Source of the DNA: Norana najaformis | Taxonomy: Eukaryota > Annelida > Clitellata > Crassiclitellata > Hormogastridae | Direction of reading: 5' to 3' | Assembly (NCBI GenBank): GCA_964023275.1 | Contig: OZ029916.1 | Span: forward strand, 33,282,727-33,346,726 | DNA length: 64,000 nucleotides | In this document: positions 1-9,799 of the stretch, piece after piece | Numbering within the stretch: position 1 is the first letter of the stretch | How the letters are laid out: each line of letters opens with the position of its first letter | The notes under the pieces: model-generated | Seen by the model: the letters and a program-made list of their open reading frames with translations, nothing else | Told to the model about the DNA's origin: nothing | Databases searched by the model: none | Position numbers and translations under genes: made by a program

Positions 1-3000
1 AGTTCCTCTTGCTCTGCATGTTTTCTTCTGCTGCTGTTTCTGCAATTGTGCCAAACCCCTGCTGAGCTTGGCACTGCCAGCGATGGGACCTGATGCAACT
101 TGTATGGTGTTACTAAGGAGTGAAGTTAAAAGGGTTAAACTGGAGAAGGGTGTGGTTCTTTCGATGATTTGTATGCTTCCGGTAGACTGTTTCATAAAAA
201 AGTACTGTGAGAAGTTTGCCTAAATCTGAATTTCAGTAAATTAGTTGAAGCAAGATTTAGAGTTAAGCCAATTTTCAAATTATTTCTTGTGAATTATTCC
301 TTTAATTTTTGCAAACGTCATTTCTTTAATTATTTTGGAAAATAGTAAAATAAAATCTTGTTTTCTAGAAACACACAAAAGTAAAAATATAAATAATACA
401 TAAATGTTGTTTACATTGCACTACGCTTACACTTAGCTATGCCACACTACATCACATTATGCTGTAATGTGATATAGTGTGATGTTACTGCGTAGTATTC
501 AGTACTATACCATACTATACTATACAATACTATGCTATATTATACTATACTATATCATATTATACTATACTGTACTACATTATAACTACACACAATATTA
601 TCTTGCTTTACATAACTACAAGTACATTACATTACAATACATTACTATACTACATTATATTGCAATAGATTACATTTAACGAGGCATTGATTTTTTAAAT
701 GTAAATTTGAATTAAGGGTAGAACTCTTTGATCTCAAAGAGTAATTAAGATTTAAATAATTAAGAGTACTTCACTCTCAGAGTAAATAAATAATGGAAAA
801 TAAATGAGACTGGTGTCTTGAAGGGCACTGAGCCATAACAATCCCTTCCCACTGGAAATAATAGGGTTTCCTTACGGCAGTAAGTAGAGGAAATTGGCTG
901 CTGGGGTCTAATTGTGTAATTAGGGCTTCAGTACTCCCATATGAATGGTTCATTTGTTGGACAGGCCATGCCAACCAACCACCTGTGAATGGAGCAGTTT
1001 GATAGACTGATCTCTGTATCTCAAAATCAAGGATTTCTTTCTATTCCCATTGTCAAGATTTTATTAAAGTATGCCGAGTCAAGAAAGTTGAGTAATCTTG
1101 TTAAGACAAGAGTTTGCATATGTATGTATTTATGTATGTATGTATCTGTCTAGGTATGTAGGTATGTATGTGTATATATGTATGTATATACGTATGTATA
1201 TATGTATGTATATAGACATGTGTGTAGGTATGCATGTGTGGATATGTACGGATGTATTATATTTATGTATGGACATTTATTTAGTGCCTTCATGCGCTTC
1301 ATTGGACATTTAAGAGGACAAAGACTTATGACAGAACATCAAAGGTTTATTTGGCTGGTTTTGTCCTGACCCGAATAAATTAGACTTGTCCTCGTTTTTC
1401 TTACCACCCTATACTGCTGGGTACCCTGTAGTGGTTGACTACCGGCGGAGTATGTAATTTTCCAGCTTTCATATTAAGAATTTATTCAGGTGAACTCTTA
1501 TTAAATATTTTAATGCACCTATTGCTCTTCTGTGCCTCGCTACGCTGGTCAGAACAAGTTTCCAATGAGTGGTCAAGAACTCATTAGGCAGATCTTCAGG
1601 GAATCAGTTTACAGTCATTTAACGGTCATTTAATTTGTTTATTTTCATTTTATGGTAGATCTGGGATAAGTTCAGTTTGCTTTCGTCAGCAGGAAGGTTT
1701 AATGATTTGCCCAGATGACCTGTCGTGCTTCTGCGGTTCTTATTTATGGAATACTTTCTGCACCCTGTTTTGAACGTTCTATCGTGTTATGCTGGAGGTT
1801 TCTAAATAGGCCCACATACCAAGCAGAGACAGTTAAATAATTACTCGGCAAAACTGTTAATTTATAAACTACTATTTCTTTGTTTTATATATTTACTTAT
1901 TCTTGTTAATAATTATTACTTTTATTTTTTAAATAAAGGAATAGGCTTTTATTTTAAAAATTAAAATTGTTATAATAAAGAAAACCTATGGAATATCAGT
2001 TGTTAACCATGAGACTGAAATCTTTATTACCATGGCCTTCCTTATCATTATCATCGTAGTTGTCGTCGTCATCTTTTCTTATTCTAATGCTTGTTTTTCA
2101 TTATGCACGAAGTGTATTTCATCAAATATAATACAGTACAATATAAAACAACATAATATAATACAATATAATATGATACAATATAAATATGATACAATAT
2201 ATAATACAACATAATATACTACAACACACGCTAGTACAGTCAAAGATCTTAAAGCCCTGCAAAATTCGGCATTGGGTGCTCATATAAGTAACATTAACGT
2301 ATCCAGATTTTCTTTTTCTTCAGAAATTTTTATACATCAAGTTTTAAAACAAATGTTTAGAGTAAAAGTTCTTGAATTTTTAACCGAAAAGCTCAAGTAG
2401 CCTATGACTTGATCCAGTTACTGATGTACCATAAATCTCTGTCAATATCGACAGTCCAAAATACCAAAGTACCATCTGAATATTTGTATAGCGCCTATTT
2501 TATCAACAATGAAGTAAATGCAAACATGAACAGTTATAAACCTTTTTGCCTAAAGCTTGCTAAATCTGGAGAATTGACTTATAGGCCGGACTTATTAGCG
2601 ACAGGTGTATATTCTTCTTTAGTTATTTTTAAAAATCATCAAATGTTGATGTGTATTGTATCAAATGCTCAAAGGTCAGCAGATATGCCCGAAGATTTAG
2701 GGTCTCTTGAAATCTGAGGCCAAATGGTTTGACATAGGATAGGGCTTTCTTGAGGTTAAATTGATACTTATGGCTTTGAAATTGCCTGCAGTTAAACTGC
2801 CCGCAGGCCAAATGAGTTAGGGTTGACTTAAAGGTCATAATCCAGGACAAGGATTGGGTATGAGGAAACCAGTTCAGTGTTACTGAAAGAAAATTTAAGT
2901 GGAAAAGAACAAGGGTGATAAGCCTTAAGGGTGAGGGTATGATATTTCAGTTTCAGAAGGGGTGAGCTTAAAGTAGCTGCCAGATGCATCCCTTCCATAT

Positions 3001-3322
3001 GACAAAGTATACCCTCTCTTTGTGTCTCAATCAACTATCAAAAACTGGTCTAGGAATCTGGTCCAGTGTCGCTTGTGTGCAGGACAACCTAGAGATTGAG
3101 GTACCTATATTACCTAAAGCACGATGACAATGACACTGAAGATGATATTTATGGAATATTGATCATGCTAAAAGCTAAGGATAACAACGGCAATATTATT
3201 ATAACAAAACAAATAATAATAACAACAAAACTATCATCATCAGCAGCATCATCATCATCTTCATCGTCCTTTTATATTTATTACAAATACTATTTAACTT
3301 CTGCTGGTTGTAATTTGTTTAG
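1..3322. other. AT-rich non-coding stretch, intron or upstream flank of the Ig gene
   Basis: No exon could be supported here. The stretch holds ACTAT-rich simple sequence (about 470-680), a TATG-type microsatellite (about 1105-1260), an AATAC/AATAT-rich tract (about 2125-2225) and a short GCG-bearing 'tatagcgcc' repeat tail near 2489. The right end (about 3300-3322) is the acceptor of the first recognisable Ig exon, so much of it is probably intron. The 102-codon open frame at 2409-2717 has no domain and overlaps the repeat tail. Confidence 0.6.
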
Positions 3323-3586
3323 ATCTAACGCGTGACCTAAAGTTGACTCCGGAGCGAGACACCCTACAAGTGGGAGAGGAACTGAACTGTTCGGCAAACG
3401 GCAACCCCACTCCAACAATGTCTCTGCATCCTCTGAGTTCAAAGGGTCAAGCGGGGTTGGGGTGGAGATCCATTGTTATGGAACCGGAATGGCAAGGCCA
3501 ACAGATCACTGTCAAATGCGTTGCTAGCAACACCCTTGACGGACGGACAGAGGTCATTGCAAAAAATGTCACCCTCAAGGTCATTG
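3323..3586 (+). CDS. Exon encoding an Ig C2-type domain
   Basis: 88 codons, phase 1 at both ends, which is typical of Ig-domain exons. The acceptor follows 'ttgtttag' and the donor is G|GTGAGT. The two disulphide cysteines are visible in 'EELNCSANG' and 'ITVKCVASN'; the second lacks the usual tyrosine two residues before it. 'GNPTP' is a common B-C loop motif of adhesion-type Ig domains. The ending 'TLKVIG' is the usual G strand. Confidence 0.85.
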
Positions 3587-6500
3587 GTGAGTAATCGGGG
3601 TATGAAAAATATTGAAGTTACTTATCTCTGCCATTTACTGGTGGTAAGTTAATTAACATGTTAGTAAGTTAGCTGTAGCTAGTTAGGTATTTAGTTTATT
3701 AATCCGTAAAATTAATTTAATTATTTAGTCCATTGATTAATCAGCAGTGTTGCTCAAAGTACTGGGCTAAAGTACTTAAGTAAAAGTAGCCAACGTTAAA
3801 TACTTGACTAAACGTAAAAGTACGCATCAGTAATTTTGCTTAGGCAGAAGTTAAAAAGTCTTCTTCCAAATACTTTCAAAGGAAAAGTAAAAAGTAGCTG
3901 TGTGTATACATGTACATAAACGATGTATGTATGTGTGTACGTACATATGTATCGATATTATATGTATGTCCTCTTTAAAGTGTTACTGCAGTGAAAATCT
4001 CAGGTGGCGCACTCAGCTGAGCATAGCCGTGTCCACGATGCGACGCCACGCTGTTCTGTCATGGGCTTTCCTCCATGCTGCATGAAGGCTCGGGTTCACG
4101 AGATTCTTCTTCACAACTCTTGTTCGTGTAGTCCTAGGTCGACCACGTGGTCTGCTTCAATCCATCGGGGGTTTGCTCTTTCAGGTCCACATGGCTTTCC
4201 GATGGTCCTCGTTGTCTGAAGCGCGAGCAACATGCCCGAAGAAGCGCAGTCTGCTTTTTTGAACAGAGGCAGAGACTGTTAAAATAGCTATAATTATTTA
4301 TTGCAAACTTATTTTGCTTCCATAGTTAAGTCATCCTATTTGCTCACATGAATGTTAATGGTCACTGAGGTATCCCACAGTCTGACCATACGCTCTAGGT
4401 TGATTGTACATAACAGCCTGGAATTTCAACCTACTGTATATCACAGGGTAAAAGCAGACAGGTTTGTCGTTCGGCCACCATGTCATCCCTCTCATCACTT
4501 CCCCCCTCCCTCGGACAGCTTCGTCAATATAATGCCTAACTCATTCTCTCTTCTCCTGTCTTGTTTCGGTTCCTTCCTGGTCAGCTGATTCTTTCTGCCT
4601 CTAATAGGATGAAAGGGTAAAACTAAACTTCAAATACTACATAGTCGAATTTTGAACAATGCCTGTTGCAAGCTTATACTCCGAGGGGCTTACATACCTC
4701 CCTCCGTGTGCCTTAGTCGTTTAAAGTATATTCAAAATCTACAAGGTGTGTACCCTAATAACAGTGGATATAGAACAAATACCCCCAACATACCACCGCC
4801 TCTTGACTTGTGGTGCGATTCGAACTATCTGTATACTTGGTGTGGTAGTTAGTCAATGCCGCTTTGCTTTAACGATGCTATCTGCTTTGGTTGTCACTTG
4901 CCTCTCATGCCCCTTGTGCAGATATCTACAGCAGCTAATTACTAATACTATATAGGGCCAACGCCTGCGTCTAGCCCTTAAAAGTAACAAGTAGGCCTAA
5001 TGCAAGGCAAAGCGTCACTTATAACTGAGTAAAAATACTGCAAAAAGGTGAAATATTATATCATTATAATTAAGAGTATTTCCATTATTTAGTACTTTGT
5101 TACATGTAAAAGTACTAAAACTACTTAAGTACAGTAACACGTTACTTTTACTTCAGTACTGATCAACACTCTTAATCAGATAGTAAATTAAGCAACTAAT
5201 TAGTATATTAATCAATTAGTACTTTAATTAGTTAATTAGCTTCTTCCTTAGCTAATTAATTAGTTAATTTTAAAATTAGTTTAAAGTATGTAATAATGAG
5301 CATGTGCTTTACCTTAGCTAATTAATTTTTTCTTCAAAAAACAATAGTAAATGTATGAAATATGTGAAGTGCCAACTTCAGTGCTTGACTGAATTTGTTT
5401 AGTCTGAGTTTTGTGAGAAAGAAGTTGTTTATCTGTGACTCAGTCGGAGGCTATTTTAAAAAAAATGTTTGGTATGAATCTTTCAGAGCCACAGAAAGTT
5501 GAAGAGTCTCTTGGTAAGTATGTTTTAATGTTATCCTGACAGCAGTGTTTATGGGGCCCCCATTGGAGGCCACCACAGGCACAGTGCGGTCTGCTCTGGG
5601 TCCAATGAACGTGGCTGTCTGGTATAATGTTTTTGCAGAGCTCTTGTCAGATGATTGTAAGATAGCTATCACTAATGAATTGTTGGTTTTTTGTCATGTT
5701 GGATCCAGATTTTTTGACCTTTTATTGCTGGCTTCAACTGTTGTGTTCAGCAATTCTCGTTTCATGGGATATGAAAACAGTGATGGCGTTTATTTTCTTG
5801 CATTAAGAGCAGTGCAAAGGGGAAGGTCACACATTTGTTTACACACCTGTTTAGAAACTCCTGAGAAGCTTGTTCCGAAGGTCAAAGGAACATTTGGCAG
5901 ACACACGACACGAACATATAGCAATCCACTGATGCTTTTTTAAGCCTCTGTGATATGATACCTTAACCTAGACCCGAGAGGCAGCCGTATGCATGAAGTG
6001 TTACAGCTTCAGTATTCTTATCATCACCATTTCAGGTCAGGTGGCCAGTCTTCTCCTTTGCCGTCAGATCTTCCCACCAACAGTGTAAGGTCGTTGCACT
6101 CAGAGCTTGCAGAAGAGAAATCTTTGACTAGGGTGGAGGGCTGAGAGGGTGCCAGGTGGCGTGCTCTTAAGTCACCGATCCAAATATTAACCGGACTCTA
6201 TGCTGCTTAATTTAACTGATCCTACAAATGTTGTATCTACATCACCAAGTGGCACTTCAATTGCAGTTACTTGTATTACAATTACATAAGCAGATTGCGG
6301 AGTTCATGATTAGAATTATGTATATTTGAATCTTTTGCAGTTTTTCTGAGTTTTTCTGATTTTTCAGCTGCCTCTACACTCAGTTCCACCTCAGCTGTTG
6401 CCATTGGAGTAATCACAGCTGTACTGATTCTAGCCTGTGTAGTTGTCTTCATCATAATCATCGTAGTCAAGAAAAGAAACCACAGGCGACCAAAAGGTTA

Positions 6501-9500
6501 ATCATTTTTCTTGTTGTTGTAGTTGTTATTGTTTTTGTTGTTGTTGATAGTGATGATGATTATGATGGTTGTGATTATGATGTCGGCGATGAGGCTTGTG
6601 ATACTGATGATGATAGTGATGCAGCTGATGAAGCTGACAACCAAACCTTTCTATATGTTTGAAGTATTTCAGCTTTATTTTCATGACCTCAGCATATGAG
6701 AGTTTTTAACTTTCTATGCATTGACATGTGAGGCCAGTTTTCACTCTCGCAATCGTATCTCCCTCAGTGTTTGAATTCAGATGTAGCTGTTTATCACTGA
6801 ACTCATTAGAGGGAGCCAGTAGAATGGAAATCTTTAAATATTTGTGTCCTAATCGGCAATCACACCCCTGACATTAGAACCAGCATATCAGTCCATGGAT
6901 TCCTGCATAAATGTTTCCTGGGGCTTACTGTAATCAGTGTTATTGAAAGATAAGATCATCTTGAGGAGCATAAACTGAAAAAATTAAAGACATTCATTTT
7001 AAAGTCAGCCTGGAGTTTCGACTTTTTGTAAATTTTTAAAAAATTTGTTCAATACACTGAATCCTTTCAACATGCCAAGATTAGAAAATTTGGATGGTTG
7101 TAACTGTGATTACCAGGGTGCAAGCTGCAGTTGCCTAAATGGGTACTGGTAAATAGCACTGGAACACTACTAGTACAAAATATCTAATTAGGTTATTATT
7201 ATTATTAGTGATTTATTTATTATTTTATCCAATACAAACTTAGTCATTCATCAAATTAAAAGAAAATTAGAACCGAAATAGAGCTGTTATTATATATTTG
7301 TTAATGTTTTTATTTTTTCAACTTTATAATTTATTATTTCTGCTATTAGTGTTTTACTGTAAACCTGAGATAATATTATCTAGTTTGTAACTCTATATTT
7401 TTTCCATTAAATATGCTATCCACAGGAGATGTCGAAGGTCAGTCAAATAGTCCCAGAGCTTTAATCAAGTTCACATTTTTGGCAATGTTTTTTGCAAAAA
7501 TTTTATTTCATATATCTGAAATTATTTTGTAGTAGCAATTTACGTTTGATTGTTATATTTTGGCTACAATTTTCAGAATGGTTTTGTTTCTGGTATGTAT
7601 TTTTAGTTCAAGCCAATTTGGAAATTTGAAAAAAACATTTTTGTGCAGTTGCGGTTAACATGATGATGACGATGACGATGATGATGATGATGGTGGTGAC
7701 GATGATGAAATATTTCCAATAACGTCATTGGTCAATGACAGTAGTCTGCAAATTTCTTTTTCTTAAATTGTGAAAAATAACTTTATTTTCTGTTTAATGT
7801 TACTTTTCGTCAAGGTTCCAAGCCTTTACCGACGAAGTAAGTTCAGGTTGATATTGTATAATAATAAGTTATGGGGTGAACTGTTATTTTATTCTGAACT
7901 CTTGAAAAGACAAACTTTCCACTGGAGTAAATAAGAGACCCTATGGCTGGGCCTCGGGTCCAAATCTACAAAATGAAAAGGCCCTCCTACAGCCTGATTT
8001 AGTACAGTATGACCCTTAAAGTACTCGTGGTTGGATGCCCAAACGTTCTGGCCTGGCAGGGATTTGAGTTCCGCCCTCTGCAACTAACCACAAGACTGTT
8101 GCACACCCCTACATTATAGAAACTTGGTGTAACACTCTTCCTCTTGATGTCACCAAAACTCCCAAACACCATCACTTCACCCCTGTTCTCAAATCACTTC
8201 ACGGGCTTAAAATACCTGAACGAATCGAGTACAAAGTCCTAACGCTTACCTATAACGCACTTCATCCCGGTCAGTCCACCTATCTTCGGCAGTTATTTAC
8301 AGTCCAACCACTCCTCTCAACCCGCTCCTCTTCTGCCCTAACACTTCTCCGCCCTCCCGTCACCTCATCCTTAAAATTTTGGAAATCGCTCCATAGCCAT
8401 AGCTGCTCCATCCCTCTGGAATAAACTCCCGCCAGGATTACGACAATTATCTGATCCATCTTACGAACTCGCCATCACTTCACCCGTTGCAATCTGCGCA
8501 GGTCTTCCGCTCAGACTGAAAACACTCCTCTTCCGCAGATCTTATCCTGATTCCTCGTCTTCCTTTTATCTGCCCTGCAGATCAAATTCCAAAGGCCACC
8601 CACCATAGCCGTCTGACTTCCCGCCTGCCTAACTCTTTGGATGTTGTCCTAGAACCGAACCTATCTTCCTTTCGATTTTGTTTTGACTGAGCGCCTGTGA
8701 ATAAACTGGTTCCCGCAACTTGGCTTTCGTTGGGCGCTTGAGAAATCTCGAGATTACAATTACGATTATGATTCCTTTTACCATGAATTCTTATATAAGC
8801 AGCAGTGGACATGGATGTCAAATTTAAGTCACCTTTAGAACATGGCCTCAGTTTAACGCAACCTTGTTATTATAACATGGTACTTGATATGCTCCCTAAT
8901 GGCAGCATTAGCAGGAGGTTCCATAATACTGTATTTTGCCGGCTATTTTTCAGGGAGGAGATTAGCCAAAGCCAGTATGGACAATGTAAGTTTCAAAAAT
9001 TTTCAATTACGTTTTCATTTAACTGTCTGAGAGATTTGCCGCGCTTCTGTGAGGTACATAATATGCGCTACATGAAGTGTCTTGATAAGTGTCTTAATGT
9101 ATGCATAAATTGTTAAAAGACGCTATGTAACAACTGAATACCCAGGCACCTACGTATGTACTTACTTGCATACATACATTCTCCAAAGGAATGTGATTTA
9201 GACTACAATTTCACTTTAAGGCACCATCAATGAATGTGCTATGCATTTTGATACAGTACCATACAATACAAAGTCTGTAATTTGATAATTTCCTCTTTGT
9301 GAACTTCAGAAGTGCACATTGAAACCAGGCAAATGGAAAGTTTAAGAACCATAAACAGACTGGAATCGGTAGGGTTTCAGTTTAGCGTGAAAGATAGTCT
9401 CGGTGATGATGATGATAATGATGATGATGATGATGTAAATGGCAATATAGATGTCATTAGCTTAGAGTAAATACATGTGTAGATACATGCATAAATATGT

Positions 9501-9592
9501 GCAGGGTTAAGAACATATCTGAATGCTTGAATGCTGAAAGAAAATGAAAGATTAGAAACTGAATGTTTTTTTCCATATTTTCAGCTGTCTAG
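3323..9592 (+). CDS. Immunoglobulin-superfamily single-pass membrane protein, C-terminal exons (partial, 5' end off-window)
   Basis: Seven exons are proposed: 3323-3586, 5487-5513, 6368-6496, 7426-7437, 7815-7836, 8954-8985 and 9585-9592, with a TAG stop at 9590-9592. Together they encode one C2-type Ig fold, a short juxtamembrane linker, one transmembrane helix followed by a basic stop-transfer segment (KKRNHRR), and a short cytoplasmic tail that includes GSKPLPTK and EEISQSQYGQ. Phases match at every junction (1, 1, 1, 1, 2, 1). The last exon has the best polypyrimidine tract of the candidates, and an AATAAA follows at 9781. The protein is probably a type I adhesion or receptor molecule at the plasma membrane. 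The fold alone does not identify the subfamily, so no symbol is given. Upstream Ig domains and the signal peptide must lie left of the window. Confidence 0.72.
3745..5171. mobile_element. Non-autonomous hAT-type DNA transposon (about 1.43 kb) in an intron of the Ig gene
   Basis: The left end begins CAGTGTTGCTCAAAGTACT. The right end, read on the minus strand, begins GAGTGTTGATCAGTACTGAA, so the terminal inverted repeats differ at the first base and a few others. The 8-bp direct repeat TTAATCAG flanks the element exactly (3737-3744 and 5172-5179). An 8-bp target duplication and CAGTG-like ends are hallmarks of the hAT superfamily. Both ends continue into AAGTACTTAAGTAAAAGTA-like subterminal sequence. 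No transposase frame is present; the inside carries a LINE piece (about 3995-4270) and a small TATG tract. Confidence 0.82.
3995..4270 (-). mobile_element. LINE reverse-transcriptase C-terminal fragment nested in the hAT element
   Basis: On the minus strand conceptual pieces read RLRFFGHVARASDNEDHRKA, then RPRGRPRT and AWRKAHDRTAWRRIV. This string of motifs is the familiar C-terminus of many non-LTR retrotransposon polyproteins (a 'RxxxFGHVAR' start, a 'GRPR' basic patch, and a 'DRTAWR' end). At least three stop codons interrupt it (two between the first two motifs and one after the last), so it is a dead fragment. The clade cannot be fixed from this piece. Confidence 0.65.
5487..5513 (+). 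CDS. 27-nt microexon of the Ig gene (juxtamembrane linker)
   Basis: Bounded by 'ctttcag' and G|GTAAGTATG. It is phase 1 at both ends, so it adds nine residues (EPQKVEESL plus a split Gly) between the Ig fold and the membrane segment without changing frame. It could be skipped cleanly. Confidence 0.65.
5955..6165 (-). mobile_element. SINE fragment, family A (3' body)
   Basis: On the minus strand this matches the body of the tRNA-headed SINE at 38995-39240. Shared blocks are a 'gtgggaagatc..' stretch, '..gactggccacc..' and the terminal 'ggctgcctctcgggtctagg' tail. The tRNA-like head is missing, so it is 5' truncated. Confidence 0.55.
6368..6496 (+). CDS. Exon encoding the transmembrane helix of the Ig protein
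   Basis: 43 codons, phase 1-1, preceded by a strong tract ending 'gatttttcag'. It encodes a Ser/Thr-rich stalk, then a hydrophobic run of about 24 residues (starting AIGVITAVLILACVVVF) and a basic stop-transfer segment (KKRNHRR). The donor AAAAG|GTTAAT is weak; read-through would end translation two codons later (Lys-Gly-stop), giving a nearly tailless form. Confidence 0.8.
7426..7437 (+). CDS. 12-nt microexon of the cytoplasmic tail
   Basis: Lies between 'gctatccacag' and GAAG|GTCAGT, phase 1-1. It adds four residues (completing GDVE). On its own it would be unconvincing; the support is that phases of the neighbouring exons on both sides agree. Confidence 0.5.
7660..7715. repeat. GATGA-rich trinucleotide tract in an intron
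   Basis: Interrupted (GAT)n and (GAC)n sequence inside the intron between two tail microexons. Similar GAT/ATC tracts recur throughout the window. Confidence 0.8.
7815..7836 (+). CDS. 22-nt microexon of the cytoplasmic tail
   Basis: Begins after 'cgtcaag' and ends before the near-perfect donor GAA|GTAAGT. It is phase 1 at the start and 2 at the end, encoding GSKPLPT plus a split Lys. Without splicing the next codons would be AAG TAA, so retention of this intron would also end the protein. Confidence 0.55.
8125..8795 (+). mobile_element. LINE 3' end (L2/CR1-like), 5' truncated, with full 3' tail
   Basis: The plus strand encodes IPERIEYKVLTLTYNA and a decayed 'LWNKLPPGLRQ'-like motif. These correspond to the C-terminal region after the reverse-transcriptase core in L2/CR1-type elements (RIxYKxLxLxYxA and the LWNxLPxxLR motif). 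Several shifts and stops mark it as dead. The 3' tail ends 'attacaattacgattatgatt'-like sequence. Two other copies of the same tail lie on the minus strand at about 14797-15110 and 23684-23915. Confidence 0.75.
8954..8985 (+). CDS. 32-nt microexon of the cytoplasmic tail
   Basis: Lies between 'ctatttttcag' and ACAAT|GTAAGT, both strong sites. Entered in phase 2 (one base completes the split Lys) and left in phase 1, it encodes EEISQSQYGQ. A tyrosine in an acidic/Gln-rich context could be a phosphorylation site; that is inference only. Confidence 0.6.
9585..9592 (+). CDS. Last coding bases and stop of the Ig gene (preferred model)
   Basis: The acceptor 'tttttttccatattttcag' is the strongest nearby. 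Entered in phase 1 it adds Ser-Val and a TAG stop, giving a C-terminus ...YGQSV. Alternatives at 9310 or 9313 are discussed in the findings. Confidence 0.45.
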
Positions 9593-9780
9593 ACTGTCCT
9601 AGTCGTTGAATCGATCAGCGTAGCTACTTAACGCTCGCTACTGAGTCGTTTTCACTGGAAAGCATTTCAATGTCCCATTCAAATTCTTATGTGCATTGAA
9701 TCTTCCAGGAACTCTTTTAAAATCCTTTAAAAGAAAAAGACTTTTTTGTTAAATACTTTGTTCTCAGTGGGTGTCACATC

Positions 9781-9786
9781 AATAAA
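9781..9786 (+). terminator. Poly(A) signal AATAAA of the Ig gene
   Basis: A canonical hexamer about 190 bases after the proposed stop, on the coding strand, in the expected place for a short 3' UTR. Confidence 0.45.
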
Positions 9787-9799
9787 TAAGAACCGTCAA

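Noticed and set aside
5545-5943. 132-codon open frame within an intron of the Ig gene
   Set aside because: No domain, no splice sites that fit the neighbouring phases, and hydrophobic, irregular composition. The same region is also open on the minus strand.
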